A stretch of 60,138 bases of DNA from Rhodobacter sp. (lineage in GTDB: Bacteria > Pseudomonadota > Alphaproteobacteria > Rhodobacterales > Rhodobacteraceae), in the NCBI GenBank assembly GCA_030066215.1, contig JASJCA010000057.1, forward strand, positions 1 through 60,138, given 5' to 3'. The notes under the pieces were generated by a model. The model searched no databases. It was not told the DNA's origin and saw only the letters and a list, made by a program, of their open reading frames with translations. The position numbers were made by a program, and so were the translations under genes. How positions within the stretch are numbered: the first letter of the stretch is position 1; the number at the start of each line of letters is the position of its first letter. Below, in pieces: positions 1 to 8,419 of this stretch.

Positions 1-214
1 GTCAGACAATATCGGCGCCGGGATATGGGATGACCGGGACGGTGTTATAGGATGACAAGGGGGAATTTTGGGGAATTGGTCCCCGTAAGTCTTCTGGATT
101 TATATAAATAATTTCAGTGGGTTGCGTAGATTGATATCAAGCTATCTGGACGAAGCGCGAAGCTGATGCCGTGGATCAAAAGGCCCGGCGCTCTTTCTGC
201 GCTGACCGCCTGGA
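1..214. other. Left-edge non-coding stretch downstream of trhO
   Basis: No convincing gene is visible. The stretch is more AT-rich than the rest of the window. It contains a ten-base imperfect tandem repeat (GGGGAATTTT then GGGGAATTGG at 60-79) and a short hairpin GGGGA-ATTGG-TCCCC at 70-84 that is not followed by a T-run. A 3' trailer or the edge of an intergenic region is most likely; nothing identifies an attachment site or RNA gene. Confidence 0.5.
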
Positions 215-1138
215 TTACCTTGCCGTGTTATCCGCTAGCCGCCCCAGATGGGCCTCTCCGCGCGCCTCGGCGAGGGTGATTTGCCGCTGCCGTTCACGGA
301 ATCGCGCCCGGTCCGATTCGGTGAAGTCCTCGATGCAATGCGGGCAGGAGACGCCCTCTTCGAAAGCCGGATGCGCCTTGTCTTCCGCCGATATCGGACG
401 GCGGCAGGCGTGGCAGAGGTCATAGTTCCCTTCGACGAGTCCGTGCCCGACGCTGACCCGCTGGTCGAAGACGAAACACTCTCCGTGCCATGTGCTCACG
501 GCCTCCGGCACCTCCTCGAGGTATTTCAGAATGCCGCCCTTGAGGTGATAGACCTCCTCCACCCCTTGCCCGATCAGGTAATTCGTCGATTTCTCGCAGC
601 GGATCCCGCCGGTGCAGAACATCGCGATGCGTTTGTTATGGAACCGGTCCTTGTTCGCCTCCCACCAGGCCGGAAACTCGCCGAAACTCTTGGTTTGCGG
701 ATCGATGGCGCCGTCGAAGCTGCCGATGGCGACCTCGTAGTCGTTGCGGGTGTCGATTACGGCAACATCTGGCGCCTCGATCAGCGCGTTCCAGTCCTTG
801 GGGTCCACGTAACGCCCGGTACCCGCGCGCGGGTCGACATCGGGCTGGCCCATGGTGACGATCTCGCGCTTCAGCCGGACCTTCAGCCGGGCGAAGGGCA
901 TCTCTGCCGCCTCGCTTTCCTTCCACTCCAGCCCGGCGCAGCCCGGAAGCGCCCGGATATGTGCCAGCACGGCGTCGATCCCGTCCCGCGACCCGGCGAT
1001 GGTGCCGTTGATCCCCTCGCGCGCGAGCAACAGTGTACCCTTGACCCCCTGCGCGCAGGCCAGTTGCGCCAGCGGGCCCTTCAGCGCGGCGGGGTCGTCA
1101 AAGGGCGTGAAGTGATAAAGCGCGGCGACCGTGACCAT
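215..1138 (-). CDS. trhO: Oxygen-dependent tRNA uridine(34) hydroxylase (rhodanese family)
   Basis: TrhO (YceA) makes 5-hydroxyuridine at the wobble position of tRNAs in the cytoplasm. The 307-residue protein has the family's N-terminal alpha/beta domain (about 1-95), containing the [13 protein letters not shown] stretch. A rhodanese domain (about 120-215) follows, with the catalytic-loop cysteine C175 in [11 protein letters not shown]. The cysteine-containing tail (CHACRRPI and CPHC near residues 243 and 273) looks like a metal site. Length is close to the usual value for the family. The gene is divergent from pncA with 76 bp between the starts. Identification is firm; substrate tRNAs are inferred from the family. 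Confidence 0.93.
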   Translation of the reverse strand: MVTVAALYHFTPFDDPAALKGPLAQLACAQGVKGTLLLAREGINGTIAGSRDGIDAVLAHIRALPGCAGLEWKESEAAEMPFARLKVRLKREIVTMGQPDVDPRAGTGRYVDPKDWNALIEAPDVAVIDTRNDYEVAIGSFDGAIDPQTKSFGEFPAWWEANKDRFHNKRIAMFCTGGIRCEKSTNYLIGQGVEEVYHLKGGILKYLEEVPEAVSTWHGECFVFDQRVSVGHGLVEGNYDLCHACRRPISAEDKAHPAFEEGVSCPHCIEDFTESDRARFRERQRQITLAEARGEAHLGRLADNTAR

Positions 1139-1214
1139 GGCGATGCGTCATACGCCGTTGCATGGCGCGCCTCAAGACGTAGGGTAAGGGGGCTGCAACC
1201 CGAAGGAGCCCGCC

Positions 1215-1808
1215 ATGGAAGCCCTGATCGTCATCGACGTCCAGAACGATTTCTGCCCCGGCGGCGCCCTGGCCGTGACGGGCGGAGACGAGATCGTGCC
1301 AGGGATCAACGCGCTGATGGACGACTTCCAAGCCGTCATTCTCACGCAGGATTGGCACCCGGCGGGCCATAGCTCCTTCGCCTCGGAACACCCCGGCAAG
1401 ACCCCGCTCGAGATGATCGACATGCCCTACGGCCCGCAGGTGCTTTGGCCCGACCACTGCATCCAGGGTTCCGACGGTGCGGCCTTTCACGAGGGCCTCG
1501 ACACCACCCGCGCCGATCTGATCATCCGCAAGGGCTACAACCGCGCCATCGACAGCTACTCGGCCTTTTTTGAGAACGACCACGAAACTCCGACGGGGCT
1601 CGAGGGTTACCTGCGTACCCGGGGCATCGACAGGCTCACCATGGCCGGCCTCGCCACCGATTTCTGCGTCAACTACTCGGCCGTGGATGCCGCCAAGCTC
1701 GGCTTCCAGGTCACCGTGCGCCAGGACCTCTGCCGCGCCATCGACCTTGGCGGATCGCTCAAGGCCGCGCAGGACGGGATGCGTGGCGCCGGCGTCGCGC
1801 TGGCCTGA
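1215..1808 (+). CDS. pncA: Nicotinamidase
   Basis: PncA deamidates nicotinamide to nicotinate, the first step of NAD salvage, and its product is the substrate of PncB encoded just downstream. The 197-residue isochorismatase-fold protein shows the catalytic triad of the family: D8 in VIDVQNDFC, K106 in IIRKGYNR and C151 in ATDFCVNYSA. The metal-binding DWHPAGH segment is at 46-52. An AAGGAG Shine-Dalgarno sequence at about 1202-1207 sits seven bases before the ATG. The pncA-pncB order, interrupted only by a tiny secreted-peptide gene, supports a salvage module. Confidence 0.95.
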   Translation: MEALIVIDVQNDFCPGGALAVTGGDEIVPGINALMDDFQAVILTQDWHPAGHSSFASEHPGKTPLEMIDMPYGPQVLWPDHCIQGSDGAAFHEGLDTTRADLIIRKGYNRAIDSYSAFFENDHETPTGLEGYLRTRGIDRLTMAGLATDFCVNYSAVDAAKLGFQVTVRQDLCRAIDLGGSLKAAQDGMRGAGVALA

Positions 1809-1935
1809 ACCCCTCATATCTCGGCTCTATACCTGCCCAATTCGGCGGGCTCGGTCCTTTTTTGAGTTTCTTTTGAACCCTCTCCGGCGGTCCCGCGACC
1901 CATAGTCAGAACACAACATCGACGGAGAGACCGAA

Positions 1936-2103
1936 ATGACCCGCACCGCCATCCTGACCGCCCTGCTCGCCCTGAACCTGCTCGCCGGCACTGCCCATGC
2001 CGCCGGCTACATGAAGGTCGACGGCGTCGAAGGCCAGTCCCGCTATTCCGACGGCTTCGAATCCGGCGACACCAGCGGTTGGAGCACCGGCGGCCGCAAG
2101 TAA
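1936..2103 (+). CDS. Small secreted peptide with an FESGDTSGWS motif
   Basis: A 55-codon reading frame starts MTRTAILTALLALN and has a classical signal peptide: basic start, leucine/alanine core and an AHA cleavage site after about residue 22. This predicts a mature peptide of about 33 residues. The mature part contains DGFESGDTSGWS, a motif that occurs as a recurring element in many secreted bacterial proteins. A GGAGAGA ribosome binding site lies at 1923-1929. A strong intrinsic terminator starts 25 bases after the stop, so it appears to be a separate, highly defined transcription unit between pncA and pncB. Function is unknown. The complete cassette of RBS, signal peptide, stop and terminator makes a real gene likely. 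Confidence 0.7.
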   Translation: MTRTAILTALLALNLLAGTAHAAGYMKVDGVEGQSRYSDGFESGDTSGWSTGGRK

Positions 2104-2127
2104 TCCCCTCCCTGCCTCCCTGACCCT

Positions 2128-2153
2128 GCCCCCGCCGCGCGCGGGGGCTTTTT
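2128..2153 (+). terminator. Intrinsic terminator after the small secreted peptide gene
   Basis: An eight-base-pair stem GCCCCCGC/GCGGGGGC (2128-2135 with 2141-2148), a five-base loop and five T residues form a textbook Rho-independent terminator on the plus strand. Confidence 0.9.
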
Positions 2154-2216
2154 CGTCAGACTGGACAAGTGCCGGACGGCTTGCTCTAACGAAAAGCTGG
2201 GCCACCGGGGCTGGAC

Positions 2217-3509
2217 ATGATCGACATCGCGACCCGCGTCTATAACCACAAGTGGAAGATCGACCCGATCGTGCGGTCGCTGATCGATACCGATTTCTAC
2301 AAGCTCCTGATGTGCCAGTCGGTGTTCCGTAACCGGCCTGACACGACAGTGAGGTTCAGCCTTATCAACAGGACGAAACGGATTCGCCTCGCCGAACTTG
2401 TCGACGAGGGCGAGCTGCGCGAACAACTCGACCACATCCGCGGGCTGCGGCTGTCGCGCGGCGAAAGCACCTGGCTGCGCGGCAACACCTTCTACGGCAA
2501 GCGGCAGATGTTCAGCGCCGAGTTCATGGAGTGGTTCGAGAATCTGCGCCTCCCGCCCTATCACCTGGAAAAGCGCGACGGCCAATACGAGCTGACTTTC
2601 GAAGGCGCCTGGCCCGAGGTGATGATGTGGGAAATCCCCGCGCTCGCCGTGCTGATGGAATTGCGCTCGCGCGCGGTGTTGAAGGACATGGGGCGGTTCG
2701 AGCTGCAAGTGCTCTACGCCCGCGCGATGACCAAGCTCTGGCAAAAGGTCGAGCGGCTGCGCGATATCGACGACCTGCGCATCGCCGATTTTGGTACGCG
2801 GCGGCGGCATTCTTTCCTGTGGCAGGACTGGTGCGTGCAGGCGATGCTGGAAGGCATCGGCGAGAAATTCGTCGGCACCTCGAATTGTCTGATCGCCATG
2901 CGCCGCGATATCGAGGCGATCGGCACCAACGCGCATGAGTTGCCGATGGTCTATTGCGCCTTGGCCGAGACCGAGGCCGAGCTGCGCGACGCGCCCTACC
3001 AGGTGCTTGCCGATTGGCACGAGGAACACGACGGCAACCTGCGCATCATTCTGCCCGATACCTACGGGACCGAGGGATTCCTGGCGAACGCGCCCGACTG
3101 GCTGGCCGGTTGGACGGGGATCCGTGTCGACAGCGGCGATCCGGCGACGGGGGCCGAGACCGCGATCAAGTGGTGGATCGACCGCGGCGAAGACCCGCGC
3201 GAGAAGCTGGTGATCTTCTCGGACGGGCTCGACGTGGACAAGATCGCCGAGCTGCATGACCAGTTCGCGGGCCGGGTGCGGGTGTCCTTCGGGTGGGGCA
3301 CTTTGTTGACCAACGACTTCCGCGATCTGGTGCCGGGCGACGGGCTCGCGCCGTTCTCGCTGGTCTGCAAGGCGGTGGCGGCGAACGGGCGGCCGACGGT
3401 GAAGCTTTCCGACAATCCCAACAAGGCGATGGGTCCGGCCGAGGAGGTGGCGCGCTACAAACGCATCTTCCACGTCGGCGCGCAGAAGGAACTGGAGGTA
3501 ATGGTATGA
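2217..3509 (+). CDS. pncB: Nicotinate phosphoribosyltransferase
   Basis: PncB couples nicotinate and PRPP to nicotinate mononucleotide with ATP hydrolysis, the second NAD-salvage step after PncA. The 430-residue protein has the type II PRTase layout: an N-terminal DFYKLLMCQ segment, GTNAHELPM around residue 240 and RVDSGDP around 303, the sugar-phosphate binding motifs of the family. Length matches bacterial PncB. Its stop overlaps the start of the next gene (ATGGTATGAG), which implies translational coupling to an SDR dehydrogenase. Confidence 0.95.
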   Translation: MIDIATRVYNHKWKIDPIVRSLIDTDFYKLLMCQSVFRNRPDTTVRFSLINRTKRIRLAELVDEGELREQLDHIRGLRLSRGESTWLRGNTFYGKRQMFSAEFMEWFENLRLPPYHLEKRDGQYELTFEGAWPEVMMWEIPALAVLMELRSRAVLKDMGRFELQVLYARAMTKLWQKVERLRDIDDLRIADFGTRRRHSFLWQDWCVQAMLEGIGEKFVGTSNCLIAMRRDIEAIGTNAHELPMVYCALAETEAELRDAPYQVLADWHEEHDGNLRIILPDTYGTEGFLANAPDWLAGWTGIRVDSGDPATGAETAIKWWIDRGEDPREKLVIFSDGLDVDKIAELHDQFAGRVRVSFGWGTLLTNDFRDLVPGDGLAPFSLVCKAVAANGRPTVKLSDNPNKAMGPAEEVARYKRIFHVGAQKELEVMV

Positions 3510-4363
3510 GTGTCTCTAACCTGGCTGAAATGGGCCTCGCGCCCAGCACTGTCGCGCTGGTCACCGGGGGTGGCGGCGGCATCGGTCTCGCCTGTGCGGG
3601 TGAGTTCGCGCGGCGGGGGATGACCGTTGCCTTGCTGGATCGGAACGCGGCGCTTCTGGCCGAGGCCGCCGATCGCGTGCGCGCCGAGGGTGCGGCCGAG
3701 GTGGTGACCTATGGTGCGGATGTATCGGATGCTGGGGCACTGGCCAAGGTCGAGGCGGATCTCGCCAACCGCTTCGGCGGCGTGGACGTGCTCATGAACA
3801 ACGCCGCGATCAGCGGCTGGGGCAACACCAGTATTTCACCCGGCGCTTGGGCCGATGTACTTGCTGTGAACCTTTGGGGCGTGATCCACGGCACCCAAGC
3901 CTTCGCACCCCGGATGATCGAGCGCGGGCGGCCCGGGATGATCATCAATACAGGCTCTAAACAGGGGATAACGACCCCTCCGGGCAATCCGGCGTACAAT
4001 GTCGCCAAGGCCGGGGTGAAGGCCTTCACCGAAGCGCTTGCGCATGAGTTGCGTAATACCGAGGGCTGCCGGATCACCGCGCATCTGATGATCCCCGGCT
4101 TCGTTTTCACCGGCATGACGGGCGGCGGCCGGACCGAGAAACCCGCGCCGGCCTGGACGCCCGAACAGACGGCGGCCTTCATGATCGAGAGTCTCGAGCG
4201 CGGCGATTTCTATATCCTTTGCCCCGACAACGACGTGCCGCGTGCGCTTGACGAGAAGCGCATGGCTTGGGCCATGGGCGACATCATCGAGAACCGTCCG
4301 CCTCTGTCGCGCTGGCACCCGGACTATGCCGAAGCGTTTGAGGCGTTCGTGAAAGGCGACTGA
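3506..4363 (+). CDS. Short-chain dehydrogenase/reductase
   Basis: A 285-residue classical SDR oxidoreductase. The Rossmann motif TGGGGGIG is at 20-27, the structural NNAA at 98-101, and the catalytic S151, Y164 and K168 (YNVAK) are all present. The start was placed at the ATG overlapping the pncB stop by four bases, because a perfect GGAGG lies at 3494-3498; the open frame extends much further upstream but only as a shadow of pncB. A D near the end of the second beta strand (LLDRN) suggests NAD rather than NADP. Substrate is unknown; co-translation with pncB is the only context clue. Confidence 0.88.
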   Translation: MSVSNLAEMGLAPSTVALVTGGGGGIGLACAGEFARRGMTVALLDRNAALLAEAADRVRAEGAAEVVTYGADVSDAGALAKVEADLANRFGGVDVLMNNAAISGWGNTSISPGAWADVLAVNLWGVIHGTQAFAPRMIERGRPGMIINTGSKQGITTPPGNPAYNVAKAGVKAFTEALAHELRNTEGCRITAHLMIPGFVFTGMTGGGRTEKPAPAWTPEQTAAFMIESLERGDFYILCPDNDVPRALDEKRMAWAMGDIIENRPPLSRWHPDYAEAFEAFVKGD

Positions 4364-4397
4364 CGCGCGCCGTAGTGCTAGACGCGATCCGGGACCT

Positions 4398-5345
4398 CTA
4401 CACCCCGGCCAAATACGCTTCTGCCATGGCGCAGGCGCGGCGGACGTAGGTGGGTAGTTTCGGGTGATCATCGGGCAGGCGCGGGATGGTCCAGCCGAGG
4501 GCGGAGAACGCGCGAAGCATTGCGAAGGTGTCGAACATCGCGATGTCCTCTGGGCGGAGGGCGCGCCGGGCTGTGTATCCCTCGATGATCGCGGTCTTGA
4601 TCTGCGGGTAAAGCGGATCGTCGACGACTTGCGTGACACTCGCGGCAAGGTCGTACATCACGAAGCCGAAGCCGGAATCGTCGAAATCGATTAAAGCAAG
4701 CGAGCCATCGGGTTGACGGAAAACATTCTCCCGCAGGGCATCGGTATGGATCAGTGTGATCTCGGCGCCGTTTTTCCGGTAATCCGCGAGCCGCGCGCGG
4801 GCGGCGTCCCGCGCTGTGATCACAAGTTTCTGCTGCGCGTCGGAGAGAAGTGGCATCTCCCAGTACCGGCCCCAAAGCGGCTGGGCGCCGGTGAGCCCGT
4901 CGATGCCCCAAGAGGGCCGATCGAACCGCCCGCCGCCGATCGCTGCAGTGTCCTCATGCAGCCGGGCGAGCAGGCGGCCGACCCCAGAATAGGTCTCTAT
5001 ATCGCCTGAATTCAGTGAATCTGTGCCTTCGCCAATCGGCGCGCCCTCCATCCAGCCGATGACGCTCGACCACTGCCCGCCGCCAAGGTCGAGCAGATCG
5101 CCGTCCGGATGCGCCACCGGCGCGGGGGCAGGAAAGCCACGGGCGGCGAGGGCGCGGGTCCAGTCGAGTTCGGACTGGATCTGCGACGGGGTGCGGTAGC
5201 CGGGCCGGTGCAGACGTAGCGCGGCCCGGCCGGTGGGAAGAAAAACCTCGAAGACGGCGTTCTCGCGATGCGACAGCAGGCGCGGCGGATGACTGGACCC
5301 GCCCCAAGCCTCCACGGCGCGGTCCGCCATGGCTTGCAGGCTCAT
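4398..5345 (-). CDS. APH-family phosphotransferase, possible amino-alcohol or hydroxylysine kinase
   Basis: A 315-residue kinase of the aminoglycoside/choline kinase fold. The catalytic loop is HTDALRENV, with the usual HGD as HTD, and the metal-binding segment is LALIDFDDSGFG. The start chosen (MSLQAMADRAVEAW) overlaps the stop of the upstream class III PLP enzyme by four bases (TCATG on the plus strand), so the two are almost certainly co-translated. In animals and bacteria such kinases pair with AGXT2L-type PLP phospho-lyases that act on phosphohydroxylysine or phosphoethanolamine. That role is an inference from the neighbour, not from the sequence alone; a homoserine-kinase-like activity is an alternative. 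Confidence 0.82.
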   Translation of the reverse strand: MSLQAMADRAVEAWGGSSHPPRLLSHRENAVFEVFLPTGRAALRLHRPGYRTPSQIQSELDWTRALAARGFPAPAPVAHPDGDLLDLGGGQWSSVIGWMEGAPIGEGTDSLNSGDIETYSGVGRLLARLHEDTAAIGGGRFDRPSWGIDGLTGAQPLWGRYWEMPLLSDAQQKLVITARDAARARLADYRKNGAEITLIHTDALRENVFRQPDGSLALIDFDDSGFGFVMYDLAASVTQVVDDPLYPQIKTAIIEGYTARRALRPEDIAMFDTFAMLRAFSALGWTIPRLPDDHPKLPTYVRRACAMAEAYLAGV

Positions 5346-6610
5346 GCGGGCATCCCGTCGAGCACTTCGGCGAGCGTGTCGGCCATCTGATCGGCATTTT
5401 CGCGGGAAAACGGCATCGGCGGGCGGATCTTGAGACAATTGTAGTGCCGCCCGAGCCGGTTCAGCAGAATGCCCCGTGCCTTCATTGCCTCGACGACCTG
5501 CGCTGTGAACTCGGGTGCCGGTTCCAGCCCCTCGCCCGCGAATTCCATGCCCAGAAACAGCCCGGCGCCACGCACATCGGCAATCATCGGGTGATGAATC
5601 TCGCGCATCCGGCCCAGCGCATAGGCGCCGACTTCTTCTGCATTAGCGACCAGTTCTTCCTCCTCCAGCACATCCAGCACCGCCATCGCGGCGGCGCAGC
5701 TTACCGGGTTGCCGCCGAAGGTGTTGAAATAGCCGAAGGCCTCGCGGAAGGCCGCCGTCACTTCGGGTTTCGCCACCACGGCCGCCACCGGATGCCCGTT
5801 GCCCATCGGTTTGCCGAGCGTCACCACGTCCGGGGCAAGCCCGATCCGCTCGTGCCCCCACCAATGCGACCCGGTGCGGCCAAACCCCGGCTGAACCTCG
5901 TCGGCGATGATCACGCCACCGGCGCGGCGCACGACCTCGACCGTGGGATCGAGGAAGCCATGTGGCAGATCGGGGAAGCCCTCGTTGGCGAAGAACGGGC
6001 AGAGGATCAGCGAGGCGAAGCCGATGCCGGCCTCTTCCAGCTCGTCGATCGCCCGCGCGACGTGACCCGCGAAGACCTCGGCCTGGCCCTCCATCGACCC
6101 ACCAAGGGGCCGAACCGAATCCGGTGAGGGTACACGGCGCACGTTCGGCGCATATCCCCCGATGGGCGGCTTTTTCGACGACAGCTGTGACACCGCCGTG
6201 GTGTTGCCGTGATAGGTGTTGTCGGTGGCGATCACGCCGGTCTTGCCGGTCACCGCCTGCCCCATGCGCAGGGCGATATCGTTCGCTTCGGACCCGGTGC
6301 AGACCATGATAACAGTCTCTAATTCGCCCGAAAACTTGCCCACCAGCCGGTCGGCATAGTCAACGATGCCCTCGTGCAGATACCGCGTGTGCGTGTTCAG
6401 AACCCCGGCCTGAGCACAGATCGCCTCGACCACTTTCGGGTGGCAGTGGCCCACATGCGGGACGTTGTTATAGCAGTCGAGATACTTGCGGCCCTCGGCG
6501 TCCCAGAGCCAAACGCCCTGCCCCCGCACGATATGCACCGGGTCGGCATAGAAGGTCGGCATGTTCGGCCCCAAGAGCCGCGCGCGGCGTTGCAGCAGGC
6601 TTTCGCTCAT
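5342..6610 (-). CDS. Class III PLP enzyme, AGXT2L-like aminotransferase or phospho-lyase
   Basis: A 422-residue fold-type I PLP enzyme. Visible landmarks are the N-terminal GQGVWLWDAEGRKYLDCYNN, VCTGSEANDIALR for phosphate binding, DEVQPGFGRTG with the ring-contacting Asp, and VTLGKPMGNG with the PLP lysine. The closest family resemblance is to alanine-glyoxylate aminotransferase 2-like proteins. Two members of that group are phospho-lyases for phosphoethanolamine and 5-phosphohydroxylysine rather than transaminases. The gene is first in a two-gene minus-strand operon with an APH-type kinase, the arrangement expected for a kinase plus phospho-lyase. An ordinary omega-transaminase remains possible. 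Confidence 0.85.
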   Translation of the reverse strand: MSESLLQRRARLLGPNMPTFYADPVHIVRGQGVWLWDAEGRKYLDCYNNVPHVGHCHPKVVEAICAQAGVLNTHTRYLHEGIVDYADRLVGKFSGELETVIMVCTGSEANDIALRMGQAVTGKTGVIATDNTYHGNTTAVSQLSSKKPPIGGYAPNVRRVPSPDSVRPLGGSMEGQAEVFAGHVARAIDELEEAGIGFASLILCPFFANEGFPDLPHGFLDPTVEVVRRAGGVIIADEVQPGFGRTGSHWWGHERIGLAPDVVTLGKPMGNGHPVAAVVAKPEVTAAFREAFGYFNTFGGNPVSCAAAMAVLDVLEEEELVANAEEVGAYALGRMREIHHPMIADVRGAGLFLGMEFAGEGLEPAPEFTAQVVEAMKARGILLNRLGRHYNCLKIRPPMPFSRENADQMADTLAEVLDGMPA

Positions 6611-6799
6611 GTCCCGGACCCTCCTGAGCCCTGTCTAGCGGTCCGAGACAGACGAAACCAGACCGCGATCACTGTCCGAAATCCGGCAACAATACGACCA
6701 GAGGGTCCGGAATACCCACGATTTGACGAAAATCGGTCCATTCCACGCCGCAGCATGCCGACATGGTGATTTCGCACGAAAGCACCAGAGGCGAAGAAC

Positions 6800-7780
6800 T
6801 TGCCCACCGTTTACGATTTCATCGAGCTCACCGGGATTCCGTCCTCGGGCGTTATCCTGACGCCGAATGGCGGCGGGCTGGTGGAGGTGGACGAACCGCT
6901 GGATTTCACCGTCGCGCGGCCAAATCAGATCAGCCTGAGCGACACGGTTGATGTCGACGGTGTGACCTACGGGGTTTCGGCGCTTTACACGGCGACGGTC
7001 AAAATCACGTATCTCGACGGCAACGGCAACGAAGTCGTTGTGAAAGAAATCATCGACATCGTGCATCTGAAATCCGCCACCAGCACGCTTACCTATCTGG
7101 TGCCGCCGGACAGCGCCGGGGACTTTCCGAAGATCAAGGAGATCGAGTTCGGGACAGTGAACGTCTCGTCGGTGGGGGTCCCGATCACCGGGAATATCGA
7201 CAGCAACGACGACGTGGACCTGATCTGTTTCGCCGCCGGAACGCGGATCCGGACCGGGCGTGGCGAGGTGCGGGTCGAGGCGTTGCGCGTTGGCGACAGG
7301 ATCAAGACCAAGGATAACGGGTTCCAACCGCTCCGCTGGATCGGGCGCAGCCGGGTGCCGGCAACGGGCGACGGCGCGCCGGTCCGGATCATGGCGGGGG
7401 CCCTGGGCAACACGCGCGATCTGCGGGTGTCGCCTCAGCACCGGCTGCTGATTTCTGACTGGCGGGCGGAACTGTTGTTCGGCGAGGCGGAAGTGCTGGT
7501 GCGGGCCAAGCATCTCGTGAACGGCGATACGATCCATCGATGCCCGGCGGCGCGGGTGACGTATTACCACCTGCTCTTCGACGAACATGAGCTGGTGTTT
7601 TCAGAGGGCATTCCCAGCGAAAGCCTGCAGCCGGGAGAGATTGGGCTCGAAACCCTCGCGGAGGACGATCTGGAGGAGCTCATGGCTCTGCACCTAGAGG
7701 ACGGGAGCGGGATGCACGCGGCGCGGCTGTCACTGACGGCGCACGAGACGCAGGTGTTGTGGAACAGCTGCGCGGCCTAG
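6800..7780 (+). CDS. Hint-domain (Hedgehog/intein-like) protein
   Basis: A 326-residue protein with an unrecognised N-terminal part (about 1-140, beta-rich, no signal peptide). A Hint_2-type domain follows, opening with C143 in LICFAAGTRIRTGRGE, the nucleophile position for N-S acyl shift. The block SPQHRLL with H214 and the closing YYHLLFDEHELVFSEGI are also typical. Such proteins are common in Rhodobacterales, often as surface or exported proteins, but their processing is not defined. The start is a TTG at 6800 with GAGG at 6788-6791; no in-frame ATG fits. It converges with arfB, sharing the stop tetranucleotide CTAG. Confidence 0.85.
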   Translation: MPTVYDFIELTGIPSSGVILTPNGGGLVEVDEPLDFTVARPNQISLSDTVDVDGVTYGVSALYTATVKITYLDGNGNEVVVKEIIDIVHLKSATSTLTYLVPPDSAGDFPKIKEIEFGTVNVSSVGVPITGNIDSNDDVDLICFAAGTRIRTGRGEVRVEALRVGDRIKTKDNGFQPLRWIGRSRVPATGDGAPVRIMAGALGNTRDLRVSPQHRLLISDWRAELLFGEAEVLVRAKHLVNGDTIHRCPAARVTYYHLLFDEHELVFSEGIPSESLQPGEIGLETLAEDDLEELMALHLEDGSGMHAARLSLTAHETQVLWNSCAA

Positions 7781-8196
7781 TCATCCGGGATGCGGCCGCG
7801 CAAAGCCTTGACTTCGCCACGCGCCTTCTTCGCTTTCAGCCTCCGGTTCTTGGACCCGAGCGTCGGACGGGTCGGGACCCGGCGCTTGGGTTTTTCCAGT
7901 GCCTTGCGGATGAGGTCGGCGAGCCGGTCGCGGGCGATTTCGCGGTTGCGGGCCTGGCTACGGGTCTCGTCGACCTGCAGGACGATCGCGCCGTCTTTGG
8001 TCCAGCGCCGCCCGGCGAGGCGTCGCAACCGGGACTTCACCGGCTCGGGCAGGCTTGGCGACCGCGCGGCCTCGAACCGCAGCTCCACCGCAGTGGCGAC
8101 CTTGTTGACGTTCTGCCCGCCGGGGCCACTGGCGCGGACGAACTGCTCGGTCAGTTCCCAGTCTTCCAGCGTGATGGTGTCGGTGATCGTCAGCAT
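7777..8196 (-). CDS. arfB: Alternative ribosome-rescue peptidyl-tRNA hydrolase ArfB
   Basis: ArfB (YaeJ) rescues ribosomes stalled on truncated mRNAs by hydrolysing peptidyl-tRNA. The 139-residue protein has the release-factor-like GGQ motif (residues 26-28, in ASGPGGQNVNKV). It also has the strongly basic C-terminal tail (KALEKPKRRVPTRPTLGSK and onward) that inserts into the empty mRNA channel. The start codon lacks an obvious Shine-Dalgarno sequence and lies 11 bases from a run of four 11-bp repeats. Further upstream on the same strand are an intrinsic terminator and a tiny ORF with an extreme ribosome binding site, which could form a regulatory leader (inference). Confidence 0.93.
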   Translation of the reverse strand: MLTITDTITLEDWELTEQFVRASGPGGQNVNKVATAVELRFEAARSPSLPEPVKSRLRRLAGRRWTKDGAIVLQVDETRSQARNREIARDRLADLIRKALEKPKRRVPTRPTLGSKNRRLKAKKARGEVKALRGRIPDD

Positions 8197-8206
8197 GGGT
8201 CGGGAC

Positions 8207-8250
8207 TCATATGGGAGTCATATGCGATTCATATGGAATTCATATCGCCA
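8207..8250. repeat. Four tandem 11-bp repeats upstream of arfB
   Basis: Consecutive 11-base units begin at 8207, 8218, 8229 and 8240: TCATATGGGAG, TCATATGCGAT, TCATATGGAAT and TCATATCGCCA. The first three share TCATATG exactly and the last shares TCATAT. The period equals about one DNA helical turn, so each CATATG palindrome faces the same side of the helix. They lie between the arfB start and the terminator of the upstream unit. They may be an operator array or a replication-slippage product. Confidence 0.85.
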
Positions 8251-8260
8251 TTTCGGCATC

Positions 8261-8290
8261 AAAAAGGGCCGCCCTGTGCGAGCGGCCCTT
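8261..8290 (-). terminator. Intrinsic terminator between the tiny SD-rich ORF and arfB
   Basis: Read on the minus strand, AAGGGCCGC and GCGGCCCTT (8290-8282 with 8272-8264) form a nine-base-pair stem with a nine-base loop, followed by further T residues down to 8261. It would stop transcription arriving from the queuosine-precursor transporter or from the tiny ORF before it reaches arfB. Confidence 0.85.
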
Positions 8291-8362
8291 CGAGTTCTTT
8301 CGGAGATGGTCCGGTTAGAACAAGCGTCCAATCGGAAGGGACTTTCGCCCTCGGGGCTGCCC

Positions 8363-8419
8363 TTAGACGGTCACGCCTCCGACTGTTCCGACACCTTTCT
8401 CCAATATCCCTCTCGACAC
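8363..8419 (-). CDS. Putative 18-residue leader peptide with an extreme Shine-Dalgarno
   Basis: The frame starts with GTG at 8419 and encodes MSRGILEKGVGTVGGVTV before a TAA. Its ribosome binding region (8435-8419 on the minus strand) is GAAAGGAGGTGATCCAG, which is the complement of the conserved 16S rRNA 3' tail over 17 nt. GGAGG is seven bases from the GTG. A consensus TTGACA lies at 8482-8477, without a good -10 match, and a terminator follows the ORF. It could be a leader peptide for arfB or a free-standing small gene. No homologue is recognised and translation is unproven. Confidence 0.5.
   Translation of the reverse strand: MSRGILEKGVGTVGGVTV

Noticed and set aside
248..1372. 374-codon plus-strand frame over trhO
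   Set aside because: It is antisense to TrhO, whose rhodanese motif and length are clear, and runs into pncA out of frame.
1836..1865. Possible terminator GCCC...GGGC with T-run after pncA
   Set aside because: The stem is only four base pairs and the T-run is displaced by several bases, too weak to call.
2043..3473. 476-codon minus-strand open frame opposite pncB
   Set aside because: The plus strand encodes a full PncB with recognised motifs; the antisense frame has no family features and is a GC-rich codon-phase shadow.
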